From assembly GCF_000344175.1 (NCBI RefSeq), contig NZ_ALWW01000006.1:36-56383 (forward strand): a stretch of 56,348 bases of DNA. The letters run 5' to 3'. This stretch comes from Listeria fleischmannii subsp. fleischmannii LU2006-1. Lineage in GTDB: Bacteria; Bacillota; Bacilli; Lactobacillales; Listeriaceae. This document shows positions 15,223-25,786 of this stretch, in pieces. Under the pieces are notes generated by a model, which worked only from the letters and a program-made list of their open reading frames with translations, was not told the origin of the DNA and searched no databases. Both the position numbers and the translations under genes were made by a program. The first letter of the stretch is position 1. Each line of letters opens with the position of its first letter.

Positions 15223-17915
15223 GCGAATCGCCTCCTAATGGCAAAGTAAAGCGGAATAAAGCGCCGCCGCCTGGATTTTCTGCCACTTCCATTGTACCAC
15301 CATGCGCTTTTATAATCGACATACAAATGGATAAGCCAATACCAAGACCACGCGTCATATCCACACGTTCACGCGCTTCCACACCAAAATTATCAAACAG
15401 CTGGCCAAAACGTTCTTTTGGAATGCCCACCCCATCATCTTTTACCGTAAAGACCACTTCATCGCGCACAAGAGTGACATTCACCCACACTTTCGCATCC
15501 GCTCCGCCGTGTCTAAGCGCATTTTCCATTAAGTTGATTAAAACTTGTTCGATTAAAGTAGCATCCATAGGTATGAGTACGACTTCGTCTGGAACCCGAA
15601 CATGAATGGTGCGATTTTTAAAGCGGCTGCGAATTCGTCTTACTGCCCCGCCAATCACCTCTTCAGCCGCCTCTAAGTCGGCGTTTACCGTGAGCATCCC
15701 TTCGTTTATTCGTGTGACGGATAGTAAATTTTCGACCATCCGAATGAGCCATTCTGAATCTTCTTTAATATCTAGGACAAGCTTGTCTCGCGTTGTTTCA
15801 TCCAATTGATTCTCAAGGAGTGCCGAACTGGCCCCTAAAATGCCGGTTAACGGCGTTCGCAAATCATGCGAGATGGCGCGCAGTAAATTGCTACGCATTT
15901 GTTCTTTTTCCGTTTCAATTAGGATTTGACGTTGCTCATCCGTTAGTTTTTGCCGTTCAAGCGAGGTGGCCACCTGTGAACTGACCATCCGCAAGAAAAG
16001 TCGATTATCTTGCGTGAGCGCTTCCTTGTTTGGGTCACAAAAAATGCCGATGACACCTAAAATTTTCCCGCCCGAGATAACAGGCAAATAAAAACCCGCG
16101 GACCCAGAAAGCGTATCCGTCGTTCGGCCAGCTTCTTTGCCGCTTCGAAATACCCAGTGAACCACGGCACGTTCGGCCGGAGAAAGCATCGCGAGCGCTC
16201 CTGTCTCATCTTTTTCTTGTAAAAAAGTTCCTCCCGTTCCGTCTTCCTTCGGCTCTTCCGCGTAAACGATTATCGAGCGGCCAAGCAGGCGAACGAGATA
16301 GGCAGTGACGAGCTCTAAAATGCCGTCTAGTTGGCGTGTTACGAGCAATTTTTTATTTAGCTCATATAAAATCTCCGTCCGGCGCTCTCTGACAACGGCT
16401 TGCTTGGCAATTTTTTTCATCCGAACTGTCAGTGCACTTGTAATGAGCGCAACAAGAAGCATAATACCATAAGTTACTGGATAACCGACTTGCACGGTGT
16501 TAAATGTGTAAAGTGGCGTCATAAAGAAAAAATTAAAAATAAGTACTGCTAAAAGCGAACCGATGATGCCATATAAATAGCCTGTTGTGATTCTAGAGAT
16601 GACAAGGACAGATAAAATATACACCATGATGATATTTTGATCGCCTATTCCGAGTTCTGATAACCCGGCGGATAGGATGGTGGCTAAGATGAGGGCGGCA
16701 AACATTTTAGCGGTGTCATGCCATGTGACGATATTTTTCAATGTCCACGCATTGTTTTTTGGTTTTTTCTTTGCGGCTGCTTGGAATGATATGGATTTCA
16801 ATTGCTTGCAGGGAATCAATTAATTCATCTTCTAAATCGGCTCCGAATTTCCCCAAAAGAAAAGATTTTCGGTTTGATTTTCCAAGCACGATGTTCGTCA
16901 CGCCTGAGAGCTTGGCGTATTCAGCGATGGTTTCACTCAGATTATGGCCGTTTATCGTGACCGTATCCGCACCGAGTTTTTCCGCAAGCGCCAGATTTTC
17001 TTGGAGCGTTTTTTTATCGGCAAGCGGCAAACTTTCCGTATCGCCATCATCCACATAAAGCGCCGTAAAACTGGCATGAAACGCCTCCGCCGCGCGCGCC
17101 GTCCAGCGAATCAGCTTTTGCGACGCTTCCGACTCATTAATACACACAAGTAACTTCATACTCGCGCGCTTATCCGAAAACGGCATCGTCTGCTCATTTA
17201 GAAAACTAATGCGATCCGTCACTTTCCGCATCGCAATTTCGCGAAGCAACTTCAAATTCTCTTTTGTAAAAAACTTGTGCATCGCAAGAGCTGCGCGTTC
17301 CGCTTCGTAAATTTTACCTTCGCTAAACCGTTTTAATAGCTCATCAGGTTCTACGTCAATGAGTTTTATGAAGTCCGCTTGGTCGAAAAATTGGTCCGGT
17401 ATCGTTTCCTTAACCGCAATTTGCGTAATATCCTCCACAATATCATTTAAACTTTCAATATGTTGCACATTAACGGTCGTATAAACATCAATGCCCGTAT
17501 CAAGTAGCTCTCTAACATCTTGATAACGTTTTTTATTTCGCGAACCTGGCGCATTAGTGTGGGCAAGCTCGTCCACTAAAACCACGCCTGGTTGCCTAAG
17601 AAGAACAGCATCCACGTCAAACTCTTCTAAACACATATTTTTATATGTCACTAGTTTCGTTTGAATTTTCGGGAGGCCATCTAAAAGCCGCATCGTTTCC
17701 TTACGATTATGTGGCTCAATGTAGCCTGCGACAACATCAATACCTCTTTCAAGTTCTTCGTGCGCATCATTTAGCATAGCAAAAGTTTTCCCGACCCCTG
17801 CCGCATAACCAAAATAAATTTTTAATTTTCCGGAAGAACCCGCACGCACCTCTTGTAATAACGCATCAGGATTCGGCCTATCATTTGTCATGGCTAGCAC
17901 CTCCTTTAAACTCAA
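15212..17915 (-). pseudogene. kdpD: Potassium/turgor sensor kinase KdpD, split by one frameshift
   Basis: Two adjacent frames together give a full KdpD of about 900 residues. The first (17915-16716) holds the KdpD domain with Walker A (YFGYAAGVGKTFAML) and a universal-stress-protein domain. The second (to 15212) has four membrane segments, a GAF-like region, the phosphoacceptor box SHDLRTPLTG and ATP-binding motifs NLMENALRHG and DDGVGIP. The join is at six T on the plus strand (16755-16760). Removing one base restores IIPSSRKEKTK-NNAWTLKNIV. The FTALY sequence in the stress-protein domain resembles the c-di-AMP-binding motif described in S. aureus KdpD. Whether the break is real is open. Confidence 0.9.
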
Positions 17916-17944
17916 GTTAAGTAAAAAAGCGTATCATTTTGTTT

Positions 17945-17977
17945 GAATAAAAAAGGGATATGCGCCAACATATCCCC
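17945..17977 (-). terminator. Terminator between kdpC and kdpD
   Basis: GGGATATG (17955-17962) pairs with CATATCCC (17968-17975). Read on the minus strand the hairpin is followed by TTTTTTATT. It lies between kdpC and kdpD, which point the same way. It would reduce readthrough from the inducible kdpFABC genes into the sensor genes. Confidence 0.8.
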
Positions 17978-18007
17978 GTACAGAGCCGTTAAAGACGGTG
18001 ACTGTTT

Positions 18008-18544
18008 CTAATTTTGATCAAGCTCCAAGTTCACGCCAAGAACATTGACAACTGGTTCGCCCATAAAGCCTAATGCGCGATTTGTTGTATGGTTTCTGAT
18101 AATTTTTTCTACAAGAGCAGGGGACATATCGCGCACTTTAGCGATTCTATCCACCTGATACGCTGCCGCTTGGGTCGAAATATTCGGATCCACACCGCTT
18201 GCGGAACTTGTGACTAAATCAATCGGAATTTGTTTTTTATTCGACGGGTCTAACTGGTGGAAAAAATCGACACGCTTAGCCACTAATTTTTTCATATCCG
18301 AACTCGCTGGATTTAAGTTAGAAGGCGAACCGTCATCAGGGCGGCCAATCAAATATTTGGCGTCCGTAAATTTCTGCCCGATCAACCGCGAGCCTTTATT
18401 TCCTTCTATTATACTGCCATTTGCTTTATTTTGGAAAGCGGCTTCTGCAATCAGCGTGACGACAGCCGGATAAAGGACGCCGCACACAATTGTAAGGGCA
18501 GCAAACAAAACAAGCGCCTGCCTTATTAATCGTTTCATTTTCAT
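18008..18544 (-). CDS. kdpC: Potassium-transporting ATPase subunit KdpC
   Basis: 178-residue subunit with one N-terminal membrane segment (LVLFAALTIVCGVLYPAVVTLIA). Conserved KdpC segments include GSRLIGQKF, YLIGRPDDGSPSNLNPAS, TSSASGVDPNIS and AAAYQVDRIA. KdpC stabilises the complex and assists ATP and K+ handling by KdpB and KdpA. It lies 6 bases after kdpB. The length is normal. Confidence 0.95.
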   Translation of the reverse strand: MKMKRLIRQALVLFAALTIVCGVLYPAVVTLIAEAAFQNKANGSIIEGNKGSRLIGQKFTDAKYLIGRPDDGSPSNLNPASSDMKKLVAKRVDFFHQLDPSNKKQIPIDLVTSSASGVDPNISTQAAAYQVDRIAKVRDMSPALVEKIIRNHTTNRALGFMGEPVVNVLGVNLELDQN

Positions 18545-18550
18545 CGCCTC

Positions 18551-20608
18551 CTAAGAAATACCCATAAATGTTAAAATCAAATCAATCAATTTAATCGCGA
18601 TAAATGGCGCTACAAGACCGCCTAACCCGTAAATAAGCAGGTTGCGTCCTAGTAATTTTTGCGCCGGCATCTCCGTATATTTCACGCCTTTAAGCGAAAG
18701 AGGAATTAAGAAAATAATGATAAGGGCGTTATAGATAATCGCGGATAAAATCGCCGTTTTAGGGCTCGTGAGGTCCATAACATTTAGCGCCGCTAGCTCC
18801 GGATAAATCCCGTAAAATAAAACGGGGATAATCGCGAAATATTTGGCGATGTCGTTCGCTACACTAAATGTCGTAAGCGCTCCTCGCGTCATTAAAAGCT
18901 GTTTACCGATGCGAACGATGTCAATCAGTTTCGTTGGACTCGAATCTAAATCCACCATGTTCCCCGCCTCTTTCGCCGCTTGCGTCCCTGAATTCATCGC
19001 CACTGCAACGTCTGCTTGTGCAAGTGCCGGTGCATCATTCGTGCCGTCACCGGTCATCGCAACAAGATGCCCTTCCTTTTGATAACTCCGAATTAAATCA
19101 AGCTTGGCTTCTGGTGTTGCTTCTGCCAGAAAGTCATCCACTCCCGCCTCCGCTGCAATTGCCGCCGCCGTCATCGGATTATCCCCTGTAATCATAATCG
19201 TTTTAATCCCCATTTTCCTAAGATCAACAAAACGCTCTTTTACGCCATTTTTTACAATGTCTTTTAAGAAAATCACGCCTAGCACCTGCTTGTTTTTTAC
19301 AACAACCAGCGGCGTTCCACCAACATTAGCTACTTTTGAAACGAGTGTATCACATTCATCTGGATATGTGCCGCCCATTTCCTCTACGTATTTTTTTACC
19401 GCATCCGCTGCTCCTTTTCGAATTGTATCATCTGCGTAATCAATACCGCTCATACGCGTTTTAGCAGTAAAAGGAATAAATTCTGCTTGCGTCCCACTAA
19501 AATCGCGCCCACGAATATCAAATCTTTCTTTAGCCAAAATAACAATGCTTCTGCCTTCTGCCGTTTCATCTGCAAGTGAAGAAAGTTGAGCCGCATCGGC
19601 AAGTTCACGTTCACTAACCCCCGTTACTGGTAGAAATTCGCTGGCACGGCGATTTCCAAGTGTAATCGTTCCCGTTTTATCAAGCAGGAGCACATCCACA
19701 TCGCCTGCCGCTTCAATAGCACGGCCACTCATAGCAAGAACATTCGCTTTGTTTAGTCGACTCATCCCCGCGATACCAATTGATGAGAGCAGTGCGCCAA
19801 TTGTTGTTGGCGCCAGACAGACAAGAAGAGCGACAACGTTTGTTACTGAAACCGCTGAACCGCCACCAGCTAAGCGACTGGAAAAATCTGAAAAAGGAAG
19901 CAAAGTCACAGAGACAGCTAGAAAAATAATAGTTAGTGTCACAAGTAAAATTTGTAGCGCCACTTCATTAGGCGTTTTTTTACGTGCGGCCCCTTCCACC
20001 ATCGCAATCATCTTATCTAAAAAACTTTCACCCGCTTCTGTTGTAATTTGAATAACAAGCGAATCCGAAACGAGCGTTGTCCCACCGGTAACCGCACTAC
20101 GATCCCCGCCAGATTCTCGAATAACGGGCGCCGATTCTCCTGTTATAGCACTTTCATCCACCGAAGCCGCACCAAAAATCACCTCGCCGTCCATCGGAAC
20201 CTGTTCACCCGCTTCAACAATAACGATATCGCCTTTTTTTAATGTATTGGATAAAACTTCGGTAAAGTCCTCATGATTATCAGCCGATTTTAGCTTTCTC
20301 GTTACAACGTCCTTCCTTGCGCTCCGCAAACTATTGGCTTGTGCGCGTCCGCGTCCTTCCGCTATCGCCTCCGCAAAATTCGCAAATAAAACTGTAAACC
20401 ACAGCACCAGTGCAATAACGAACGTGTACCACCGCGCCTCATCACCAATATTTATAAATGTTAAACCGTATAAGATAGTTGTTAAAACAGCGCCTAGATA
20501 AACCACAAACATCACCGGATTCTTAAGCTGGGTTCTAGGCGCGAGCTTTCTGAATGATTGTTTAGTTGCATCCATATAAATGCTTTTTTGATTTTCTTCT
20601 TGTTTCAT
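18551..20608 (-). CDS. kdpB: Potassium-transporting P-type ATPase subunit KdpB
   Basis: 685-residue catalytic subunit of the KdpFABC high-affinity K+ pump. Visible motifs are ITGESAPV (actuator TGES), the phosphorylation motif DKTGT near residue 308, [10 protein letters not shown] and the hinge [16 protein letters not shown], plus several membrane segments at both ends. The C-terminal [25 protein letters not shown] segment is characteristic of KdpB. It follows kdpA by 12 bases with a GGGGTGAG ribosome-binding site. Intact and full length. Confidence 0.97.
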   Translation of the reverse strand: MKQEENQKSIYMDATKQSFRKLAPRTQLKNPVMFVVYLGAVLTTILYGLTFINIGDEARWYTFVIALVLWFTVLFANFAEAIAEGRGRAQANSLRSARKDVVTRKLKSADNHEDFTEVLSNTLKKGDIVIVEAGEQVPMDGEVIFGAASVDESAITGESAPVIRESGGDRSAVTGGTTLVSDSLVIQITTEAGESFLDKMIAMVEGAARKKTPNEVALQILLVTLTIIFLAVSVTLLPFSDFSSRLAGGGSAVSVTNVVALLVCLAPTTIGALLSSIGIAGMSRLNKANVLAMSGRAIEAAGDVDVLLLDKTGTITLGNRRASEFLPVTGVSERELADAAQLSSLADETAEGRSIVILAKERFDIRGRDFSGTQAEFIPFTAKTRMSGIDYADDTIRKGAADAVKKYVEEMGGTYPDECDTLVSKVANVGGTPLVVVKNKQVLGVIFLKDIVKNGVKERFVDLRKMGIKTIMITGDNPMTAAAIAAEAGVDDFLAEATPEAKLDLIRSYQKEGHLVAMTGDGTNDAPALAQADVAVAMNSGTQAAKEAGNMVDLDSSPTKLIDIVRIGKQLLMTRGALTTFSVANDIAKYFAIIPVLFYGIYPELAALNVMDLTSPKTAILSAIIYNALIIIFLIPLSLKGVKYTEMPAQKLLGRNLLIYGLGGLVAPFIAIKLIDLILTFMGIS

Positions 20609-20620
20609 TTTTACTCACCC

Positions 20621-22311
20621 CTATTTGTTAGTGAAAAAGTCGGCAATTGGTCCAAGCGCTAAACTTGGCAAGAAACTTAGTGCGCCGACTAGGAAAATAA
20701 CGCCGATTAAAAGGCCTATAAATAAACCTGTATCCGTTTTTAACGTGCCACTGCTCGCTGCAACAGGTTTTTTCTTCGCCAAATTAGACGCCAAAAATAA
20801 AGTTGCGACAAGGGGAACAAAGCGTACAATCAGCATGATTGTGCCCCCAACAAAATTCGTGAAGCTCGTATCCGCTTTAAACCCAGCAAAGGCACTTCCG
20901 TTATTATTTCCCATTGATGTAAAGGCGTATAAAACTTCTGAAAAGCCGTGCGCTCCGCGATTTGTAAGATAATCCATCACATTTGGCATCATACTAGCGA
21001 ACATGGTTCCAAAAAGCGTCATAAGCGGTGGTCCTAAAATAATCAAACACACCATCTTCATATCATAAGGTTCAATTTTTTTGCCTAAATATTCCGGCGT
21101 ACGCCCAACCATGAGCCCCGCAATAAACACCGTCAAAATCACAAACGCAATCATCCCGTAAAGACCGCTTCCCACGCCGCCAAAAATTACCTCGCCTAGC
21201 TGCATTAAAAACAAAGGAACAAATCCTCCAAGCGGCGTTAAACTATCATGCATCGCGTTTACCGAGCCATTTGAAGCAGCCGTTGTCGAAGTCGCAAAGA
21301 GCGAAGAATCCGCCACACCAAAACGCGCTTCTTTTCCTTCCATATTCCCAGCGCTAACGTCCACCCCCGCATAGTGCGGAACCGTTTGATACTCTGCTGC
21401 CGTAATGCCAAACAAGGCCACTACAAAGACAATCATCATGGTTAAAAATAGGGTTTTTCCTTGCCCCCTGTCTTTAACGGCATACCCAAACATAAAAACA
21501 AGTGCTGCCGGGATAATTAAAATGGCCACCATTTCAAAAAAGTTTGTAAAAGCCGTGGGGTTTTCAAATGGAAACGCCGAATTCGTTCCAAAAAAACCAC
21601 CACCATTAGTCCCCAGCTGCTTAATCGCGATTTGACTCGCTGCCGGCCCCATCGGAATGATTTGACTCACCCCGCTTTGAAGCGTCGTTTGAACACTTGC
21701 ACCCGAAAAATTTTGCACTACGCCGCCTGATACTAAAATCAGAGCAAGAATGAGTGACATCGGCAGTAACACATAAAGTGTAATACGCGTTAAATCTTGC
21801 CAAAAGTTTCCTATAGTATGTTCCTTTTTTAAAATAAAACCGCGAATTAAAGCAAATAAAACCGCAATACCAGTTGCTGCTGATACGAAATTCTGTACAG
21901 TCAAGCCAACCATTTGCGAAAAATATGACAATTGAGTTTCCCCCGCATAAGCCTGCCAATTCGTATTGGATATAAAACTTGCTGCCGTATTAAAAGAAAG
22001 CCCAATTGACATCCCTTTTATATGTTCTGGATTGAGTGGCAGAACTCCTTGCAGCATTAAAATGAGCATGACAAAAATAAAGCCTACCGCACTAAAAATC
22101 AATACGGATAATGCATATATTTTTTTGGTGACATACTTGCCGTACTATTTTCACCCATTCCTTTGTATATCCATGTTTCTACGGGTTGTAAAACGCGCGA
22201 TAAAAACGTACGGCTGCCTTTCATCACTGCATACATATACCGCCCAAGTGGAATGGCTAAGCCAATTAAGACAATAATAAACAGGATGTTTTTTAATAAG
22301 ACTAGACTCAT
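20621..22311 (-). pseudogene. kdpA: Potassium-transporting ATPase subunit KdpA, split by one frameshift
   Basis: K+-channel-like subunit of the pump. The ATG at 22311 opens MSLVLLKNILFIIVLIGLAIPLG and runs 70 residues to a frame break at seven T on the plus strand (22120-22126). The remaining roughly 493 residues continue with [24 protein letters not shown] and the K+ filter regions ([27 protein letters not shown]). Adding one base restores about 563 residues, the normal KdpA length. The start overlaps the kdpF stop in an ATGA arrangement. The break is likely a sequencing error, because kdpB and kdpC are intact. Confidence 0.92.
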
Positions 22312-22397
22312 AAGTTTTCACCTCGAAATAAAACGTAAAATAAATATGCCATCAAAATAAGGGCTAGAATCCCTAGAATGCTAATGACCACACTCAT
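22308..22397 (-). CDS. kdpF: KdpF, 29-residue stabilising subunit
   Basis: A very short gene upstream of kdpA: ATG at 22397, GGAG ribosome-binding site about 10 bases before, stop TGA at 22308-22310 overlapping the kdpA ATG. The peptide starts MSVVISILGILALILMAYL, a single membrane helix, and ends YVLFRGENL, matching the usual KdpF pattern of one hydrophobic helix followed by a short basic tail. KdpF associates with KdpA and stabilises the complex. Confidence 0.88.
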   Translation of the reverse strand: MSVVISILGILALILMAYLFYVLFRGENL

Positions 22398-22438
22398 TTC
22401 TCTCAACTCCTTTTTCTAACCTAATCCTATCAATATCT

Positions 22439-22479
22439 GTATAAAGACGGTGTTAAAGCTTTTAATTAGGGTATAAAGA
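22439..22479 (-). promoter_or_regulatory. Direct repeat upstream of kdpF, candidate KdpE operator
   Basis: TCTTTATAC (minus strand) occurs twice, at 22471-22479 and 22439-22447, 32 bases apart (about three helical turns), roughly 40-80 bases upstream of the kdpF start. T-rich TTTATAC/TTTACA blocks are typical of KdpE sites. Assignment to KdpE is inference. Confidence 0.5.
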
Positions 22480-22499
22480 TTTTGTAAAGGAGGTTTACT

Positions 22500-22537
22500 G
22501 TGTAAAAATTACACACATCACACACATTGTGTACACA
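22500..22537 (+). promoter_or_regulatory. Palindromes upstream of the sigma-54 promoter, candidate enhancer
   Basis: GTGTAA-AAA-TTACAC (22500-22514) and TGTGTACACA (22528-22537) are both perfect palindromes, joined by a CACACA-rich linker. They lie about 55-90 bases upstream of the -24 element. That is where a LevR/ManR-type activator of a sigma-54 promoter would bind. Confidence 0.55.
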
Positions 22538-22589
22538 TTTCCACGGAATGAAAACGTTATTATATAGCGGTTTCATCCTTTCAAAAAGT

Positions 22590-22606
22590 TGGCACGGAAG
22601 TTGCAT
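22590..22606 (+). promoter_or_regulatory. Sigma-54 (-24/-12) promoter
   Basis: TGGCAC-ggaag-TTGCAT is a full match to the RpoN consensus TGGCAC-N5-TTGCW, 41 bases upstream of the PTS IIB start codon. Lactose/cellobiose PTS operons of this type in Listeria are known RpoN targets. No enhancer-binding activator gene is present in this window. Confidence 0.92.
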
Positions 22607-22646
22607 ATATAATAACTATAAGAACTAACCTTTAGGAGGGTTTACA

Positions 22647-22952
22647 ATGAAAACAATTATGTTGGTGTGTTCCGCTGGTATGTCTACTAGCTTACTTGTA
22701 ACTAAAATGGAAAAAGCAGCTGAGGCTGAAGGTATGGAAGCAAAAATCTTTGCCGTAGCGGAAGCAGAAGCAGATAAACATTTAGATGAAATTGACGTAC
22801 TATTACTTGGGCCACAAGTTCGTTTCTTAGAAGGAAACATGAAGAAAAAATTAGAGCCAAAAGGTATTCCACTAGGCGTTATCAATAGCGTTGATTACGG
22901 AATGATGAAGGGCGATAAAGTTTTAGATCAAGCAAAAGATTTAATGAAATAA
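22647..22952 (+). CDS. PTS lactose/cellobiose-family IIB component
   Basis: 101-residue cytoplasmic phosphocarrier. The active cysteine is C8 in MLVCSAGMSTSLLVTKME, the standard IIB-Cel P-loop, and the C-terminal VDYGMMKGDKVLDQA also fits. It receives phosphate from IIA and passes it to the sugar bound by IIC, most likely cellobiose or another beta-glucoside disaccharide. First gene of a three-gene operon behind a sigma-54 promoter. TAGGAGGG precedes the ATG. Confidence 0.92.
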   Translation: MKTIMLVCSAGMSTSLLVTKMEKAAEAEGMEAKIFAVAEAEADKHLDEIDVLLLGPQVRFLEGNMKKKLEPKGIPLGVINSVDYGMMKGDKVLDQAKDLMK

Positions 22953-23032
22953 TGTTTGTTAGCCAAGGGGAGACCCTTACTATAAATTAATGGTTCTTTT
23001 AGCAAGGAACCACAAAAAAGGAGATTTTTTAA

Positions 23033-24334
23033 ATGAATGGTTTTATTGCATTTATGGAGAAACACTTTATTCCATACGCAGCTAAAATCGGTGCACAACG
23101 TCATTTAGTCGCTGTACGTGATGGTTTCATCGCTACTATGCCACTAATGATTCTCGGTTCGTTCGCCGTATTAATTAACAACTTACCAATCCCAGGTTAC
23201 ATCCCGATGATGAATAACATTTTTGGGGAAGGAAAATGGCAAGCCTTCGGTGGTAACATTTGGGCCGGCACTTTCGCTATTTTAGGTCTACTTATTGCCT
23301 TTACAGTTGCCTATAACCTTGCTAAATCTTATGACAAAGATGCTTTATCTTCTGGTGTAGTATCTGTTGCTTCTTTCTTCGCTATCGGTGCTGGATTCGT
23401 AACAGTTACTGACGGTGCAGGAAGTGTTGCTGGTCTTGGATCCGCTGGTTTATTCTTAGCACTTATTATTTCTTTAATTTCAACTGAAATTTTCACTCGT
23501 TTAAGTGGCAATCCAAAACTTATCATTAAAATGCCTGAAGGGGTTCCACCAGCAGTTGCTCGTTCATTCGCTGCTTTATTCCCTTCAATGATTACGGTTT
23601 CAATTTTCGCCTTAATTACAGCTTTCTTCCAAGCTGCAGGCGTTGCTGATTTAGTTGGTGAGTTCTACAAACTAGTTCAAGAACCTTTCATGGGTCTTGC
23701 AAACTCACTACCAGTTGCTTTACTATTAGCATTTATTTCTTCATTCTTATGGTTCTTTGGTTTGCATGGTGCAAACATCATCGATCCATTTATGCAAACA
23801 ATTAATGCCCCTGCAATTCAAGTAAATGCAGATGCGCTTAAAGCAGGTAAAGACCTACCTTTCATCGTTACAAAACCTTTCTTCGATTCTTTCGTAAACT
23901 TAGGTGGTACTGGTGCTACTTTAGGTCTAATCATTGCTATTTTCTTAGTTGCTCGTAAACATAAAGCCTATATGACAGTATCTAAATTATCTGCTGCACC
24001 AGGTGTATTCATGATTAATGAGCCAATGATGTTTGGTTTACCGATTGTACTAAACCCAATCTTCTTTATTCCTTACATCCTAACACCAATGATTCTTGTA
24101 ACAATCGCTTACTTCGCTACAGTAATCGGACTGGTTCCGGCGACAACCGTTATTACGCCTTGGACAACACCACCAATTATCGGTGGTGCTCTCGCAACTC
24201 AAAGCTTAGCAGGTGGTATTTTAGCCGCAGTCAACTTAGCCGTTGCTGTTGTTATCTACCTTCCATTCGCTAAAATGGCTCAAGTTCAAGAGCTTAAACG
24301 TGAAAAAGCAGCAGAAGCAGCTGAAACAAAATAA
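23033..24334 (+). CDS. PTS lactose/cellobiose-family IIC permease
   Basis: 433-residue membrane permease with about ten hydrophobic segments. It has the family features GFIATMPLMILGSFAVLINNLP near the start, FFGLHGANIIDPFMQ near 245 and the substrate-site stretch MINEPMMFGLPIVLNPIFFIPY near 330. It imports and phosphorylates the sugar with the IIB and IIA encoded on either side. Substrate by homology is cellobiose or a related beta-glucoside. AAAGGAG precedes the start. An 80-base spacer after IIB contains a small hairpin (TGGTTC/GAACCA) that may mark RNA processing. Confidence 0.92.
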   Translation: MNGFIAFMEKHFIPYAAKIGAQRHLVAVRDGFIATMPLMILGSFAVLINNLPIPGYIPMMNNIFGEGKWQAFGGNIWAGTFAILGLLIAFTVAYNLAKSYDKDALSSGVVSVASFFAIGAGFVTVTDGAGSVAGLGSAGLFLALIISLISTEIFTRLSGNPKLIIKMPEGVPPAVARSFAALFPSMITVSIFALITAFFQAAGVADLVGEFYKLVQEPFMGLANSLPVALLLAFISSFLWFFGLHGANIIDPFMQTINAPAIQVNADALKAGKDLPFIVTKPFFDSFVNLGGTGATLGLIIAIFLVARKHKAYMTVSKLSAAPGVFMINEPMMFGLPIVLNPIFFIPYILTPMILVTIAYFATVIGLVPATTVITPWTTPPIIGGALATQSLAGGILAAVNLAVAVVIYLPFAKMAQVQELKREKAAEAAETK

Positions 24335-24373
24335 AATCAACCTGAACGCTACACTTTTAAGGACGTGTTAAAC

Positions 24374-24685
24374 ATGAATTCTGAAAATCTAGAACAAACT
24401 ATTATGGGCTTAATCGTTTTTGGCGGTAACGCCAAGAGCGATGCGATGCTCGCAATTGATGCCGCTAAAAAGGGAGATTTTGATAAAGCCGACGAGCAAA
24501 TTAAACTTGCTGAAGAAGCTTTACTAGAAGCTCATCATTCTCAAACTGCTTTAATCCAAGGTGAAGCTCGTGGTGAAAAAACAGAAGTATCTTTACTTCT
24601 TGTTCACGCTCAAGACCACTTAATGAACGCTATCACTTTTAAAGATTTAGCAAAAGAAATCGTTGAGCTTTATCGTACTAAATAA
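24374..24685 (+). CDS. PTS lactose/cellobiose-family IIA component
   Basis: 103-residue helical phosphocarrier. The phosphorylated histidine is H78 in SLLLVHAQDHLMNAI, and the N-terminal LEQTIMGLIVFGGNAKSDAM is the family start. Trimeric IIA proteins of this class take phosphate from HPr. The ATG at 24374 is preferred over one at 24365 because AAGGAC lies at the proper distance. Last gene of the operon, closed by a strong terminator. Confidence 0.92.
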   Translation: MNSENLEQTIMGLIVFGGNAKSDAMLAIDAAKKGDFDKADEQIKLAEEALLEAHHSQTALIQGEARGEKTEVSLLLVHAQDHLMNAITFKDLAKEIVELYRTK

Positions 24686-24694
24686 GATTTATCA

Positions 24695-24743
24695 AAAAAT
24701 AGCGTCCAAGTATTCAATTAAACACTTGGACGCTATTTCTTTA
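24695..24743 (+). terminator. Terminator of the cellobiose-type PTS operon
   Basis: AAATAGCGTCCAAGT pairs with ACTTGGACGCTATTT around an A/T-rich loop, a 15-base perfect stem followed by CTTTATAT. It also serves the convergent Rgg-like gene. Confidence 0.85.
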
Positions 24744-24786
24744 TATATTTATTTTTATAAAATAGTTTGTTACTCTTTTCCATTCA

Positions 24787-25638
24787 TTAGCAAATTTTTT
24801 TCGCAATTTTATTGTGCCCAACCATATTAAGAGTTATTAAAATTTCCTTAACCTTATTATGCAATTGTTTATCTTCGTTAGAGTTTTCCATCCACCTAAT
24901 TTCCGCCAGCCTAAATTGTGCTTCACAGATCATCAACGCATCACCCAAGCAAACTGCTATTTGAATAATTTTTTCTAAAAAATATTTAGTCTCTATTACT
25001 CTATTGCTTAAACGTAGGACTGTACAGTAATTCCACCACATCTTTAGTTCTAACCTATTTCCATTTTTAAATTCTTTATATCGACTAAACTCTTTACTCA
25101 ACCTCTTTATCATAGTTTTTAGTTCTGACGCTTCAAAGATACAGAGCATATTACTTATCAATACTAATTCACAATATGTCCAACGTTCTCGTTTTGCTAG
25201 CCTAACCCATATTGGTCTAAGCTCATGTTTTAATAAACTTAAATCACGAGAAACATTAAAATTGATATAGCTTTTCAATAGCTTATATAGCAACTGGAAA
25301 AATTCGTAATTATGTCCTGACTTAGATTGTAAATCAAGTATCAAACTCTCTATCTTATTGACATCTTGTATGCTATAAATATTCATAAAATTATCAATTA
25401 CTTTTTCTAAATCTGCTTTCTCATAATTATTTTTAATAAATAGAAATTCATCCTCCAAAATTGACCATCTTTTTAAGATTAACTCTAGCCTACTTCTTCC
25501 TAATGCTTGACTACCTCTTTCGCAACGGTAAGCATATTGGCTAGAAATAACGGATTCATAAAATTCAGAAACTTTAAGCTGTAAATTCCATCTTATTTCT
25601 TGCAAAGTTTCACCTGTCTTTTTTATTCTTTTTCCCAT
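24787..25638 (-). CDS. Rgg/GadR/MutR-family transcriptional regulator
   Basis: 283 residues: an N-terminal helix-turn-helix (TGETLQEIRWNLQLKVSEF, then SSQYAYRCERGSQALGRSRL with the family's E-R-G-x4-R pattern) followed by an all-helical repeat domain to the end. Rgg proteins sense short hydrophobic peptides, with the peptide bound in the helical repeats. AAAGGAAG precedes the ATG. Divergent from a small secreted protein across 148 bases, which is its likely target (inference). The low-GC coding style differs somewhat from neighbouring metabolic genes. Confidence 0.8.
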   Translation of the reverse strand: MGKRIKKTGETLQEIRWNLQLKVSEFYESVISSQYAYRCERGSQALGRSRLELILKRWSILEDEFLFIKNNYEKADLEKVIDNFMNIYSIQDVNKIESLILDLQSKSGHNYEFFQLLYKLLKSYINFNVSRDLSLLKHELRPIWVRLAKRERWTYCELVLISNMLCIFEASELKTMIKRLSKEFSRYKEFKNGNRLELKMWWNYCTVLRLSNRVIETKYFLEKIIQIAVCLGDALMICEAQFRLAEIRWMENSNEDKQLHNKVKEILITLNMVGHNKIAKKIC

Positions 25639-25786
25639 TCCAAAACTTCCTTTCTTGATGTTTTATACTAGTAGATATAATCATAAAATTATTCTGATGA
25701 AAAATAGTATACTATATAGTGAACTCAGAGATAATATAATATTTACTCATGCTCTGTGATTCACAAAACAAAAGGGAGATGTTTTT

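Noticed and set aside
16716-16819. Programmed frameshift in kdpD
   Set aside because: The run is six A without a slippery heptamer, downstream structure or known precedent in kdpD, and the same type of break recurs in unrelated genes of this window.
17973-17985. Second copy of the 14125-14176 repeat in the kdpC-kdpD spacer
   Set aside because: Only GTACAGAG is shared; too short to count as a repeat copy.
22398-22500. c-di-AMP (ydaO) riboswitch ahead of the kdp operon
   Set aside because: The leader is too short and lacks the conserved ydaO core sequences.
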